Shown here piece after piece: positions 7,208 through 14,315 of a stretch of 32,580 bases of DNA. A program made the position numbers and the translations under genes. The stretch comes from Egaibacter sp046050465 (GTDB lineage: Bacteria; Pseudomonadota; Gammaproteobacteria; Burkholderiales; Burkholderiaceae_C), in NCBI GenBank assembly GCA_046050465.1, contig JBJOPS010000014.1:1-32580 (forward strand), written 5' to 3'. The number at the start of each line of letters is the position of its first letter. Position 1 is the stretch's first letter. A model generated the notes under the pieces. The model did not search any database. It was not told the origin of the DNA and saw nothing but the letters and a program-made list of their open reading frames with translations.

Positions 7208-7978
7208 ATGACTGATCGAACCGAATTGCTACGGGCATTCAACACGTTGCTCCACCCTGAAGGCTTCAAGGACTACGGGCCCAACGGCCTGCAGGTCGAG
7301 GGCAAACTGCAGGTGAAGAAAATCGTCTCGGGCGTTACCGCGAGTCTGGCACTGATCGAGGCTGCCGTTGCAGCGCGAGCCGACGCCATTTTTGTGCACC
7401 ACGGCCTGTTCTGGCGCGGGCAGGACGGCAGCGTGACCGGCTGGATGAAAAAGCGACTGGCCTTGCTGTTGGCGCACGACATCAATGTGTATGCCTACCA
7501 CCTGCCTTTGGACGCGCACCCGGAGCTTGGGAACAATGCGCAGCTAGGGTTGAAGCTGGGGCTCCAGGCGTTTGACGACTCCGCCGGGCGGTTTGGCGAG
7601 CAGGCGCTGGGCTTTTTGGGCCAGCGCCGTGATGGCGACAGCTTCCAGAGTGCCCAGGCCCTGGCAGACCACGTAAAAAATGTGCTAAATCGGCCTGTAG
7701 CCCTCGTCGATAGTGCGCGAGTAGCTATTAAAAATGTAGCGTGGTGCACGGGTGGCGCGCAAGGGTATTTTGAGGCGGCGATCGCTGCAGGGGCCGATGC
7801 GTTTATTACCGGCGAAATCTCCGAGCCGCAGGCGCATTACGCCCGCGAGTGTGGCGTCGCTTTTCTGGCCTGCGGCCATCACGCCAGTGAACGGTATGGT
7901 GCGCCAGCAGTGGCCGCCCACGTGGCTGCCAAACTCGGCTTGGCGCACGAGTTCATCGACATCGACAACCCTGCATAG
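7208..7978 (+). CDS. Nif3-like dinuclear metal-centre protein (YbgI family)
   Basis: The family forms hexameric rings with a dinuclear metal site; the physiological role is unclear and GTP cyclohydrolase-like annotations are often transferred. The 256-residue protein has YGPNGLQVEG near the N-terminus, the metal-binding His pair in FVHHGLFW (about residues 58-65), Asp in HLPLDAHP (about 98-105), and the C-terminal His/Glu in CGHHASERYG (about 221-230). An in-frame 55-bp repeat covers codons about 161-178, between the two conserved halves. The ATG at 7208 is 137 bp from the divergent htrA-like start. Confidence 0.92.
   Translation: MTDRTELLRAFNTLLHPEGFKDYGPNGLQVEGKLQVKKIVSGVTASLALIEAAVAARADAIFVHHGLFWRGQDGSVTGWMKKRLALLLAHDINVYAYHLPLDAHPELGNNAQLGLKLGLQAFDDSAGRFGEQALGFLGQRRDGDSFQSAQALADHVKNVLNRPVALVDSARVAIKNVAWCTGGAQGYFEAAIAAGADAFITGEISEPQAHYARECGVAFLACGHHASERYGAPAVAAHVAAKLGLAHEFIDIDNPA
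7687..7741 (+). repeat. 55-bp dispersed repeat, copy 3, inside the Nif3-like gene
   Basis: It aligns without gaps to the copies at 2425, 5845 and 24177; the terminal arms are gctat (7724-7728) and gtagc (7736-7740), one base off a perfect pair. It is read as NRPVALVDSARVAIKNVA in the host frame, with codon phase identical to the copy in recJ. It falls in a linker between the two metal-binding halves. Confidence 0.65.
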
Positions 7979-7980
7979 AT

Positions 7981-8050
7981 ATGACCCCCACGCTTGTCGC
8001 TGCGCGTACGACGCTGCCCCCCGAGGGGGCTAATTTGGCTCCGCCGCACT
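7981..8050 (+). repeat. CCCCCACGCT-type intergenic repeat with GC-rich hairpin
   Basis: The gap between the Nif3-like gene and pdxA begins atgacccccacgcttgtc and contains gccccccgagggggc (8015-8029), a GC-rich hairpin with a short loop. A degenerate relative is at 4444-4485. Both start just after a stop codon. The hairpin has no following T-run, so it is not a classical intrinsic terminator. Confidence 0.5.
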
Positions 8051-8099
8051 TCGTGAACCCTAGGGGCGGCCCGTCGGGAAATTGCCCGCTAAAAATAAC

Positions 8100-9140
8100 A
8101 TGACCCTACCCATCGCCATCACGCAGGGCGATCCGGCCGGCATTGGCCCGGAAATCATCGCCAAGGCATTTCGGGATGCGCCCGATGTGACGCGGGGCTG
8201 TTTTGTCGCCGGTGATGTGGCGACGATGCGGCGGGCGGCGACATTCATCACTGGGCCGGGGCAGGTTGGCCTGCCGGTTGTAGAAATCCATACCGTCAAC
8301 GAGGCTCTGGCAGTGCCGCCCCGCTGCATCCCGGTTTTGTCCGTTTTACAGGCGTCGGAGCTGGTCCCGGTCGGTGCGATCAATGCCAGCGCGGGGCGTA
8401 TGGCCGCCGATTGCGTGACCTGGGCCGCTCGCGCTGCGTTGCGGGGTGATATTGCCGCGCTCGTTACGGCGCCACTGCACAAAGAGGCGCTGGCCGCTGC
8501 GGGCGTTCACTTTCCCGGGCATACCGAGTTGCTGCAGGCTGAGGCCGCCGCCCATCTGGGTCAACCTGTATCCGAGGTGCCGGTGCGCATGATGCTGGCC
8601 AATGACGAACTGAAAACTGTGCTGGTGAGCATTCACCTGTCGCTGCGCGACGCCATTGCTGCCGTCACCACCGACAACGTTTTGCAGACCTTGCGGCTGA
8701 CCCATGATTTCCTGCTGCGCACATCAACGCCGGGTCAGGCACGTTGGCGCATTGGTGTGGCGGGGCTGAATCCGCACGCTGGCGAAGGTGGCCTGTTTGG
8801 CCGGGAAGAGATCGACATCATCCTGCCCGCCATGGCGCAAGCCGGGCGTGAAGGTATCGACGTTCAGGGCCCGTTTGCGCCTGACACTGTTTTCATGCGC
8901 GCGCGTGTCCGCAACGGCGAGCCCGGGGAGTTTGACGTGGTGGTGGCGATGTACCACGATCAGGGGTTGATCCCGGTGAAATACCTGAGGGTGGAGAAGG
9001 GTGTCAACGTGACCATTGGTCTGCCACTGGTGCGCACCAGCCCGGATCATGGCACGGCTTTTGACATTGCAGGAACGGGCCAGGCAGATGCCTGCAGCCT
9101 GGTTGAAGCTATCCGCATGGCGCGTCAGCTGGCGCTATAA
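8100..9140 (+). CDS. pdxA: 4-hydroxythreonine-4-phosphate dehydrogenase PdxA
   Basis: PdxA oxidises 4-phosphohydroxy-L-threonine in the DXP-dependent vitamin B6 pathway. The ATG at 8100 gives 346 residues starting MTLPIAITQGDPAGIGPE, the family signature; an in-frame TTG at 8082 is less likely. Metal-binding His residues are visible in FPGHTELLQ, LNPHAGEGG and MYHDQGLIP, and the substrate loop LPLVRTSPDHGTAFD is intact. The stop codon sits in the A-run that forms the T-run of the opposite-strand mscL terminator. Confidence 0.96.
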   Translation: MTLPIAITQGDPAGIGPEIIAKAFRDAPDVTRGCFVAGDVATMRRAATFITGPGQVGLPVVEIHTVNEALAVPPRCIPVLSVLQASELVPVGAINASAGRMAADCVTWAARAALRGDIAALVTAPLHKEALAAAGVHFPGHTELLQAEAAAHLGQPVSEVPVRMMLANDELKTVLVSIHLSLRDAIAAVTTDNVLQTLRLTHDFLLRTSTPGQARWRIGVAGLNPHAGEGGLFGREEIDIILPAMAQAGREGIDVQGPFAPDTVFMRARVRNGEPGEFDVVVAMYHDQGLIPVKYLRVEKGVNVTIGLPLVRTSPDHGTAFDIAGTGQADACSLVEAIRMARQLAL

Positions 9141-9175
9141 AAAAAGCGCCCCCTCGTCCGACAACAAGGGGTCGC
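9139..9175 (-). terminator. Intrinsic terminator of mscL
   Basis: Read on the minus strand, arms at 9175-9167 and 9154-9146 form a 9-bp GC-rich stem with one mismatch (gcgacccct / agggggcgc), followed by seven T at 9145-9139. It overlaps the pdxA stop codon, so it is shared between the convergent genes but has its T-run only in the mscL direction. Confidence 0.8.
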
Positions 9176-9214
9176 TCTTGCGACTGCTTTACGATTGAAT
9201 AGCGTTCAGATCGC

Positions 9215-9637
9215 TTATTTTTTCAGGTTGTCGCGAATTTCGCGCAACAGCAAGACATCTTCCGGTGTCGGCGCTGGCGCGGCCGGGGGGGCTTCCCGTT
9301 TCATGCGGTTCATTTGCTTGACCATCATGAAGATGACGAACGCCAGGATGACGAAGTTCACTGCAATGGTGATGAAGTTGCCGTATGCGAACACGGGAAC
9401 GCCCGCCTTTTTCAGGTCAGCGAGCACCATGGCCGTCCCTGCAGGAACTTCACCCAGTACAACGAACATACTGGAGAAGTCCAGGTTGCCAATGACGGCG
9501 CCGACGAGCGGCATGATCAGATCACCCACCATCGAGTCCACAATTTTGCCGAATGCGCCGCCAATAATGACACCGACTGCCAAGTCCATTACGTTGCCTT
9601 TCAGGGCAAATTCCTTGAATTCAGACATCATGCTCAT
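9215..9637 (-). CDS. mscL: Large-conductance mechanosensitive channel MscL
   Basis: MscL opens under membrane tension to release solutes during hypo-osmotic shock. The ATG at 9637 gives 140 residues beginning MSMMSEFKEFALKGNVMDLAVG, written here only as a start signature, with gagagg upstream as ribosome binding site; the open frame extends further to 9700 without homology. The first pore helix VIIGGAFGKIVDSMVGD is followed by a periplasmic loop and the second helix FVILAFVIFMMVKQMNRMK. The C-terminal cytoplasmic helix is LLLREIRDNLKK. It is monocistronic, with its own terminator. Confidence 0.96.
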   Translation of the reverse strand: MSMMSEFKEFALKGNVMDLAVGVIIGGAFGKIVDSMVGDLIMPLVGAVIGNLDFSSMFVVLGEVPAGTAMVLADLKKAGVPVFAYGNFITIAVNFVILAFVIFMMVKQMNRMKREAPPAAPAPTPEDVLLLREIRDNLKK

Positions 9638-9784
9638 TTGCAAACCTCTCGGGATAATTGATCGAAGTGGCCAGTATCCCCGAGCCCCGTGACCTGTCAA
9701 GCCCCAACGGGTCGCGTATTCGCCGGGTTGGTCAGTTACAATGACGGGCTAACCATAGTAGTGATGTTTTCATTGAGGATTCCC

Positions 9785-10384
9785 ATGAGTGACACTCCAG
9801 TCGACGCCAGCAAACGCACGTGGATGATTGCGTCTGGATGCGCAGGCGTGGTGGGCGGCGCGTTCACCGCCGTGCCGTTCGTCAGCAGCTTTCAGCCTTC
9901 CGAGCGAGCCAAAGCCGCCGGTGCTGCCGTAGAAGTCGATATTGCCGCCATCAAGCCCGGTGAAAAAATGACCGTGGAATGGCGCGGAAAACCGGTATGG
10001 ATTGTGCGCCGCACGCCCGAGCAACTGGCTGCACTACCCAAGCTGGATGCGCAATTGGCCGATCCCAAATCCGAGCGCAAGCCCGCCGACCAGGCCCCTG
10101 AATACGCACGCAATGAAAACCGGTCCATCAAGCCCGAATTTCTGGTGGCTGTGGGTATTTGCACCCACTTGGGATGCTCTCCGTCGGACAAGTTCACCGC
10201 GGGACCGCAGCCCTCACTGCCAGATGACTGGCAAGGCGGCTTTTTCTGCCCGTGCCATGGCTCCACCTTTGACCTCGCAGGTCGGGTTTTCAAGAACAAG
10301 CCAGCGCCTGACAATCTTGAAGTTCCACCCCATATGTATCTCTCTGAGACAAAGTTGCTCATTGGCGAAGACAAGAAAGCCTAA
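9785..10384 (+). CDS. petA: Ubiquinol-cytochrome c reductase Rieske iron-sulfur subunit
   Basis: This subunit carries the 2Fe-2S cluster that takes the first electron from ubiquinol in the bc1 complex. I chose the ATG at 9785 (gaggat upstream), giving 199 residues. The cluster motifs are CTHLGC and CPCHGS. An N-terminal membrane helix spans about residues 13-33. It is preceded by SKRTWMIAS, where the Tat signal of bacterial Rieske proteins normally has RR; here the pair is Lys-Arg. It is first of the petABC operon, 9 bp before petB. A TACAAT hexamer at about 9736 may be the -10, with no clear -35. Confidence 0.96.
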   Translation: MSDTPVDASKRTWMIASGCAGVVGGAFTAVPFVSSFQPSERAKAAGAAVEVDIAAIKPGEKMTVEWRGKPVWIVRRTPEQLAALPKLDAQLADPKSERKPADQAPEYARNENRSIKPEFLVAVGICTHLGCSPSDKFTAGPQPSLPDDWQGGFFCPCHGSTFDLAGRVFKNKPAPDNLEVPPHMYLSETKLLIGEDKKA

Positions 10385-10393
10385 GGAAAAAAA

Positions 10394-11806
10394 ATGGCTG
10401 AATTCCACGAAGTTTCCCCAAACGCCAGCGCTGGCGAAAAACTGAGCAACTGGTTCGAAAACCGGCTACCGACGGCATTTGAGGCTTACCGGGTCCACAT
10501 GTCGGAGTACTACGCGCCGAAGAATTTCAATTTCTGGTACATCTTTGGCTCGCTGGCCATGCTGGTGCTGGTCATCCAGATCGTCACCGGAATTTTTCTG
10601 GTGATGCATTACAAGCCCGATGCGGCGCTGGCATTTGCCTCTGTCGAATACATCATGCGTGATGTGCCCTGGGGCTGGCTGGTCCGATATATGCACTCAA
10701 CGGGCGCCTCGGCATTCTTTGTTGTGGTTTACCTGCACATGTTCCGTGGCCTGATTTACGGCAGCTACCGCAAGCCACGCGAATTGGTCTGGATTTTCGG
10801 CTGTGCGATTTTCCTGTGCCTGATGGCTGAGGCCTTCATGGGCTATTTGCTGCCATGGGGACAGATGAGTTACTGGGGCGCTCAGGTGATTGTGAATCTG
10901 TTCGCGGCCATTCCCTTTATTGGTCCTGACCTTGCGCTCCTGATCCGGGGTGATTTCGTGGTGGGGGATGCTACGCTGAACCGCTTCTTCAGCTTTCACG
11001 TGATAGCCGTTCCGCTGGTCTTGCTGGGCCTTGTCGTGGCGCACCTGATGGCCTTGCACGACGTGGGTTCCAACAACCCTGATGGTGTGGAAATCAAGGG
11101 CCCCAAAGCGCCGAAAGACGCAAAAGGGCATCCGCTGGATGGCATTCCCTTCCATCCCTATTACACGGTTCACGATATTTTTGGCGTGAGCGTATTCCTG
11201 ATGGTGTTTACCGCCATCATCTTCTTTGCACCGGAGATGGGTGGCTACTTCCTGGAATACAACAACTTCATTCCGGCTGACCAGTTCAAAACGCCGTTGC
11301 ACATTGCGCCAGTCTGGTATTTCACGCCCTTCTATTCAATGCTGCGTGCCGTGACAGATGAAATGATGTACGCGTTGATCGCGTGCGTTTTGGCCGGCGC
11401 TTTGTTCGCGGTGGTCAAAGTCAAGATGGCCACTGTATTCAAAGGGGTCATCGTGGTTGCTGCTGCTGCCGTGGTAGCGATGATGCTTGCCATCGACGCT
11501 AAATTCTGGGGCGTGGTGGCCATGGGTGGCGGCGTTGTGATTCTCTTTTTCCTGCCCTGGCTGGACAACAGTGCCGTTAAATCCATCCGTTACCGGCCTG
11601 ACTGGCACAAGTACTTGTATGCGATTTTCGTCCTTAACTTTCTGGTTCTGGGTTATCTGGGCATGCTGCCACCTTCAAATATTGGCGGTCGGGTTTCGCA
11701 AGCGGGAACACTGTTCTACTTCGGGTTTTTCCTGTTAATGCCTTGGTGGAGCCAGATTGGAACGCCCAAGCAGGTGCCGGATCGTGTCACTTTTGCGGCG
11801 CATTGA
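10394..11806 (+). CDS. petB: Cytochrome b of the bc1 complex
   Basis: Cytochrome b binds the two b hemes and forms the Qo and Qi quinone sites. The 470-residue protein has heme-ligand His residues in MHSTGASAFF/VYLHMFRGL and FFSFHVIAVP/VVAHLMALHD. The Qo motif is PVWY at residues 306-309 instead of PEWY; PVWY is a known variant in beta- and gammaproteobacteria. Eight core helices are followed by extra hydrophobic segments towards the C-terminus. Ribosome binding site aagga precedes the ATG, 9 bp after petA. Confidence 0.97.
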   Translation: MAEFHEVSPNASAGEKLSNWFENRLPTAFEAYRVHMSEYYAPKNFNFWYIFGSLAMLVLVIQIVTGIFLVMHYKPDAALAFASVEYIMRDVPWGWLVRYMHSTGASAFFVVVYLHMFRGLIYGSYRKPRELVWIFGCAIFLCLMAEAFMGYLLPWGQMSYWGAQVIVNLFAAIPFIGPDLALLIRGDFVVGDATLNRFFSFHVIAVPLVLLGLVVAHLMALHDVGSNNPDGVEIKGPKAPKDAKGHPLDGIPFHPYYTVHDIFGVSVFLMVFTAIIFFAPEMGGYFLEYNNFIPADQFKTPLHIAPVWYFTPFYSMLRAVTDEMMYALIACVLAGALFAVVKVKMATVFKGVIVVAAAAVVAMMLAIDAKFWGVVAMGGGVVILFFLPWLDNSAVKSIRYRPDWHKYLYAIFVLNFLVLGYLGMLPPSNIGGRVSQAGTLFYFGFFLLMPWWSQIGTPKQVPDRVTFAAH

Positions 11807-11816
11807 ACGGGGATAA

Positions 11817-12593
11817 ATGATGAAAACCATGGGATTCTCTAAGAAAATTGTTCTCGGTTTGATGCTGGCATTTGGCCTCACGTTGGGCGCGCACGCCAGT
11901 GAGGGTGGCTTGGCGTGGGACAAGGCGCCAAACAAAACCAATGACATGGGTGCACTTCAAAATGGTGCCAAACTGTTTGTCAACTATTGCCTGAATTGCC
12001 ACTCTGCTGCTTTCATGCGTTTTAATCGCTTGAAAGACATTGGTCTCACCGAGCAGCAGATTAAGGACAACCTGCTTTTCACCACAGAAAAAGTTGGTGA
12101 AACCATGAAAGCGGCGATTGACCCGAAACAGGCTAAAGAATGGTTTGGTGGTAATCCACCTGACCTGACGGTGATTGCACGTTCAAGGGCTGGCGCTGGC
12201 GGTACAGGTGCAGATTATCTTTACACCTATATGCGGACTTTCTACCCCGATGCTGGAAAACCGACAGGATGGAACAATCTGGCTTTCCCCAATATCGGTA
12301 TGCCACACGTCCTTTGGGAGTTGCAGGGAACGCGCAAGCCTGTGTACGATACCAAAGAAGAGCATGGACACGTCGTTCAGGTCTTCAAAGGCTGGGAGCA
12401 AGTTACGCCTGGAACCATGACCCCCTTGCAGTACGACCAGGCTGTTGGAGATCTGGTGAGTTATCTGCAATGGATGGGAGAGCCATCACAAAATGATCGC
12501 GTCCGTGTTGGCGTGTGGGTTTTGCTGTTTTTGTGCCTCTTCACCGTGATTGCCTGGCGATTGAACGCGGCGTTCTGGAAGGACGTCAAGTAA
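11817..12593 (+). CDS. petC: Cytochrome c1 of the bc1 complex
   Basis: Cytochrome c1 receives electrons from the Rieske protein and passes them to soluble cytochrome c. The 258-residue precursor has a Sec signal peptide (about residues 1-27, ending GAHA-S), the heme-binding CLNCH motif at about 59-63, and a C-terminal membrane anchor VGVWVLLFLCLFTVIAW ending in a basic tail. Starts at 11817 or one codon later at 11820 are equally possible; aacgggg serves as ribosome binding site. It lies 10 bp after petB and ends the operon before a strong terminator. Confidence 0.95.
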   Translation: MMKTMGFSKKIVLGLMLAFGLTLGAHASEGGLAWDKAPNKTNDMGALQNGAKLFVNYCLNCHSAAFMRFNRLKDIGLTEQQIKDNLLFTTEKVGETMKAAIDPKQAKEWFGGNPPDLTVIARSRAGAGGTGADYLYTYMRTFYPDAGKPTGWNNLAFPNIGMPHVLWELQGTRKPVYDTKEEHGHVVQVFKGWEQVTPGTMTPLQYDQAVGDLVSYLQWMGEPSQNDRVRVGVWVLLFLCLFTVIAWRLNAAFWKDVK

Positions 12594-12608
12594 CGCGCGC
12601 ATAGACCA

Positions 12609-12639
12609 CTCAGGCGCCACCCGCAAGGTGTGGCTTGAG
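12609..12639 (+). other. Imperfect hairpin after petC
   Basis: Arms 12609-12621 and 12627-12639 pair over 11 of 13 positions, with one G-T pair and a 2-nt internal bulge around a 5-nt loop. It comes just before the main petABC terminator and could stabilise the 3' end of the transcript. Confidence 0.5.
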
Positions 12640-12645
12640 TATTCC

Positions 12646-12679
12646 AGAGTGGGCTTGCATGAAGCATCCCACTCTTTTT
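12646..12679 (+). terminator. Intrinsic terminator of petABC
   Basis: A perfect 8-bp stem agagtggg (12646-12653) / cccactct (12668-12675) with a 14-nt loop is followed by a T-run to 12679. It ends 20 bp before the sspA start and separates the bc1 operon from sspA-sspB. Confidence 0.85.
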
Positions 12680-12698
12680 GATTTTTAGGAGCCCCGCC

Positions 12699-13310
12699 AT
12701 GATGGTGTTGTATTCAGGTACTACCTGCCCGTTCTCTCATCGCTGCCGATTTGTGTTGTTCGAGAAGGGCATGGATTTCGAGATTCGTGACGTCGATCTG
12801 TACAACAAGCCCGAAGACATTAGCGTGATGAACCCCTACGGCCAGGTTCCCGTTCTGGTTGAGCGGGATCTGATTCTCTACGAGTCCAACATCATCAATG
12901 AATACATTGATGAGCGCTTTCCCCATCCGCAATTGATGCCGGGGGATCCGGTGGACCGCGCTCGCGTGCGATTGTTTCTGCTGAATTTTGAGAAGGAACT
13001 GTTCGTGCACGTTTCGGCGCTGGAAAACCGCACCAACAAGGGTAACGAGAAGGTGCTGGAAAAAGCGCGGTCACACATTCGCGACCGTTTGACGCAACTC
13101 GCACCTATTTTTCTGAAAAACAAATACATGCTTGGGGATAATTTCTCGATGCTGGATGTGGCCATTGCCCCGCTGCTGTGGCGACTGGATTATTACGGTA
13201 TTGATCTGAGCAAGAACGCGGCACCGCTGCTGAAGTACGCAGAGCGCATTTTCTCGCGCCCCGCTTATATTGAAGCGCTGACGCCTTCCGAAAAGGTCAT
13301 GCGCAAGTAA
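12699..13310 (+). CDS. sspA: Stringent starvation protein A (GST-fold)
   Basis: SspA is a glutathione S-transferase fold protein that binds RNA polymerase and affects stationary-phase and stress transcription. The 203-residue product starts at ATG 12699 (or 12702), with ttagga as ribosome binding site. The N-terminal thioredoxin-like domain reads LYSGTTCPFSHRCRFVL, then NPYGQVPVLVERD and LYESNIINEYIDERFPHP. The all-alpha C-terminal domain follows from about residue 90, ending near the AGERIF-type helix. sspB follows 21 bp downstream, the usual partner arrangement. Confidence 0.93.
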   Translation: MMVLYSGTTCPFSHRCRFVLFEKGMDFEIRDVDLYNKPEDISVMNPYGQVPVLVERDLILYESNIINEYIDERFPHPQLMPGDPVDRARVRLFLLNFEKELFVHVSALENRTNKGNEKVLEKARSHIRDRLTQLAPIFLKNKYMLGDNFSMLDVAIAPLLWRLDYYGIDLSKNAAPLLKYAERIFSRPAYIEALTPSEKVMRK

Positions 13311-13331
13311 TCTGACGAGTGGCAGGTTTAC

Positions 13332-13850
13332 ATGATTGATGCTTCAGATTCCAGTTCTACCCGCCCCTATCTGATTCGGGCGTTATACGAGTGGTGCACT
13401 GACAATGGGTTCACGCCTTACGTCGCCGTCAGGGTGGATGAGGGCGTGCGTGTTCCCAACGAATACGTGAAAGACGGTGAAATAGTCTTGAACATCAGCT
13501 TTGATGCGACCAGCTCTCTCAAACTCGGCAACGAGTTCATTGAATTCAAAGCCCGCTTCGCTGGAACCGCGCGCGAAATACAAGTGCCCATCAGTCACGT
13601 ACTTGCCATCTATGCCCGTGAAAATGGGCAGGGAATGACTTTCCCGGTTTTGACTGCAAGTGATCCGGGAAAAGTCATCACATCGTCCGGCGAGGTAAAG
13701 TCTCCTGCCAGCGCAGGAGGTTCTGCTGAGTCTGGCTCACGTACCGTCCAGTTGACACGGGTAGAAACCGAGAACGTCGCGGATGATGCCCCCCCGGATC
13801 CGCCCCGAACCCATTCTGGTCAACGGCCCGTGCTAAAACGTGTCAAGTAG
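13332..13850 (+). CDS. sspB: ClpXP specificity-enhancing factor SspB
   Basis: SspB tethers ssrA-tagged and other substrates to ClpX. The 172-residue protein has the substrate-binding domain at about residues 10-110 (RPYLIRALYEWCTDNGFTPY, then NEYVKDGEIVLNIS and ISHVLAIYARENGQG). A flexible, Ser/Pro-rich linker leads to a short basic tail, PVLKRVK, that matches the ClpX-binding peptide at the end of SspB proteins. It is co-directional with sspA and ends 24 bp before tRNA-Thr. Confidence 0.93.
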   Translation: MIDASDSSSTRPYLIRALYEWCTDNGFTPYVAVRVDEGVRVPNEYVKDGEIVLNISFDATSSLKLGNEFIEFKARFAGTAREIQVPISHVLAIYARENGQGMTFPVLTASDPGKVITSSGEVKSPASAGGSAESGSRTVQLTRVETENVADDAPPDPPRTHSGQRPVLKRVK

Positions 13851-13874
13851 CCAAGTCCTGTAAAATGGTTTTGT

Positions 13875-13950
13875 GCCGATTTAGCTCAGTTGGTAGAGCA
13901 ACCGCCTTGTAAGCGGTAGGTCGTCAGTTCGATTCCGACAATCGGCACCA
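13875..13950 (+). tRNA. tRNA-Thr (anticodon TGT)
   Basis: A complete 76-nt cloverleaf with encoded CCA. The acceptor stem is gccgatt/aatcggc, D-arm tagctcagttggtagagca, anticodon stem accgc/gcggt with loop cttgtaa (TGT at 13908-13910), and T-arm gtcagttcgattccgac. A TAAAAT hexamer at 13861-13866 is at the right distance for a -10 element. Confidence 0.97.
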
Positions 13951-13973
13951 TCTCACCGTTACGCGAAGTTACC

Positions 13974-14285
13974 TCAGCTGCCTTTTGAGGTTTGAATTTT
14001 CAGACGAATTGAGTTAACGTCCCACCCCTTGGCTCGCAAATGTGATTCAAGGGACGGTAATATCTGACGTAGCTTTGCCGCGATGGCGCTATTTGCGGCA
14101 ACCAGGCACCAAGTGGAACCATCAATGGGGCCGGCTTGGATGCCTGACCTGAGTGCAGGAGGCATCAAACTTTCGATGGCGCTGAGTCGGGCTGAAGAGT
14201 CGTCCACAAGTGCGGTCAGTCTAGCCAATGTCGGCGATTCTTTTGTAGCCTGCAGAAGCGAAACGGGTTGGCGATGGCGATTCAT
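13974..14285 (-). CDS. DciA-like protein (DUF721)
   Basis: DciA proteins help load the replicative helicase in bacteria that lack DnaC. The start ATG at 14285 gives 103 residues beginning MNRHRQPVSLLQ; the longer open frame to 14588 is the shadow of the peptidase gene. The KH-like core reads GSTWCLVAANSAIAAKLRQI and ends with a basic segment, VNSIRLKIQTSKGS. This gene next to an M23 peptidase gene and secA is a recurrent arrangement in betaproteobacteria, which supports the call although the sequence is weakly conserved. Confidence 0.8.
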   Translation of the reverse strand: MNRHRQPVSLLQATKESPTLARLTALVDDSSARLSAIESLMPPALRSGIQAGPIDGSTWCLVAANSAIAAKLRQILPSLESHLRAKGWDVNSIRLKIQTSKGS

Positions 14286-14315
14286 GAAGGTTGAAAGTGA
14301 ACACAGGGGACCTGA

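Noticed and set aside
9195..9692. 165-codon plus-strand frame opposite mscL
   Set aside because: MscL on the minus strand has the full family sequence and its own terminator.
10394..11806. PVWY instead of PEWY in cytochrome b considered as an inactivating change
   Set aside because: PVWY is a known natural Qo-motif variant in beta- and gammaproteobacteria, and all heme ligands are present.
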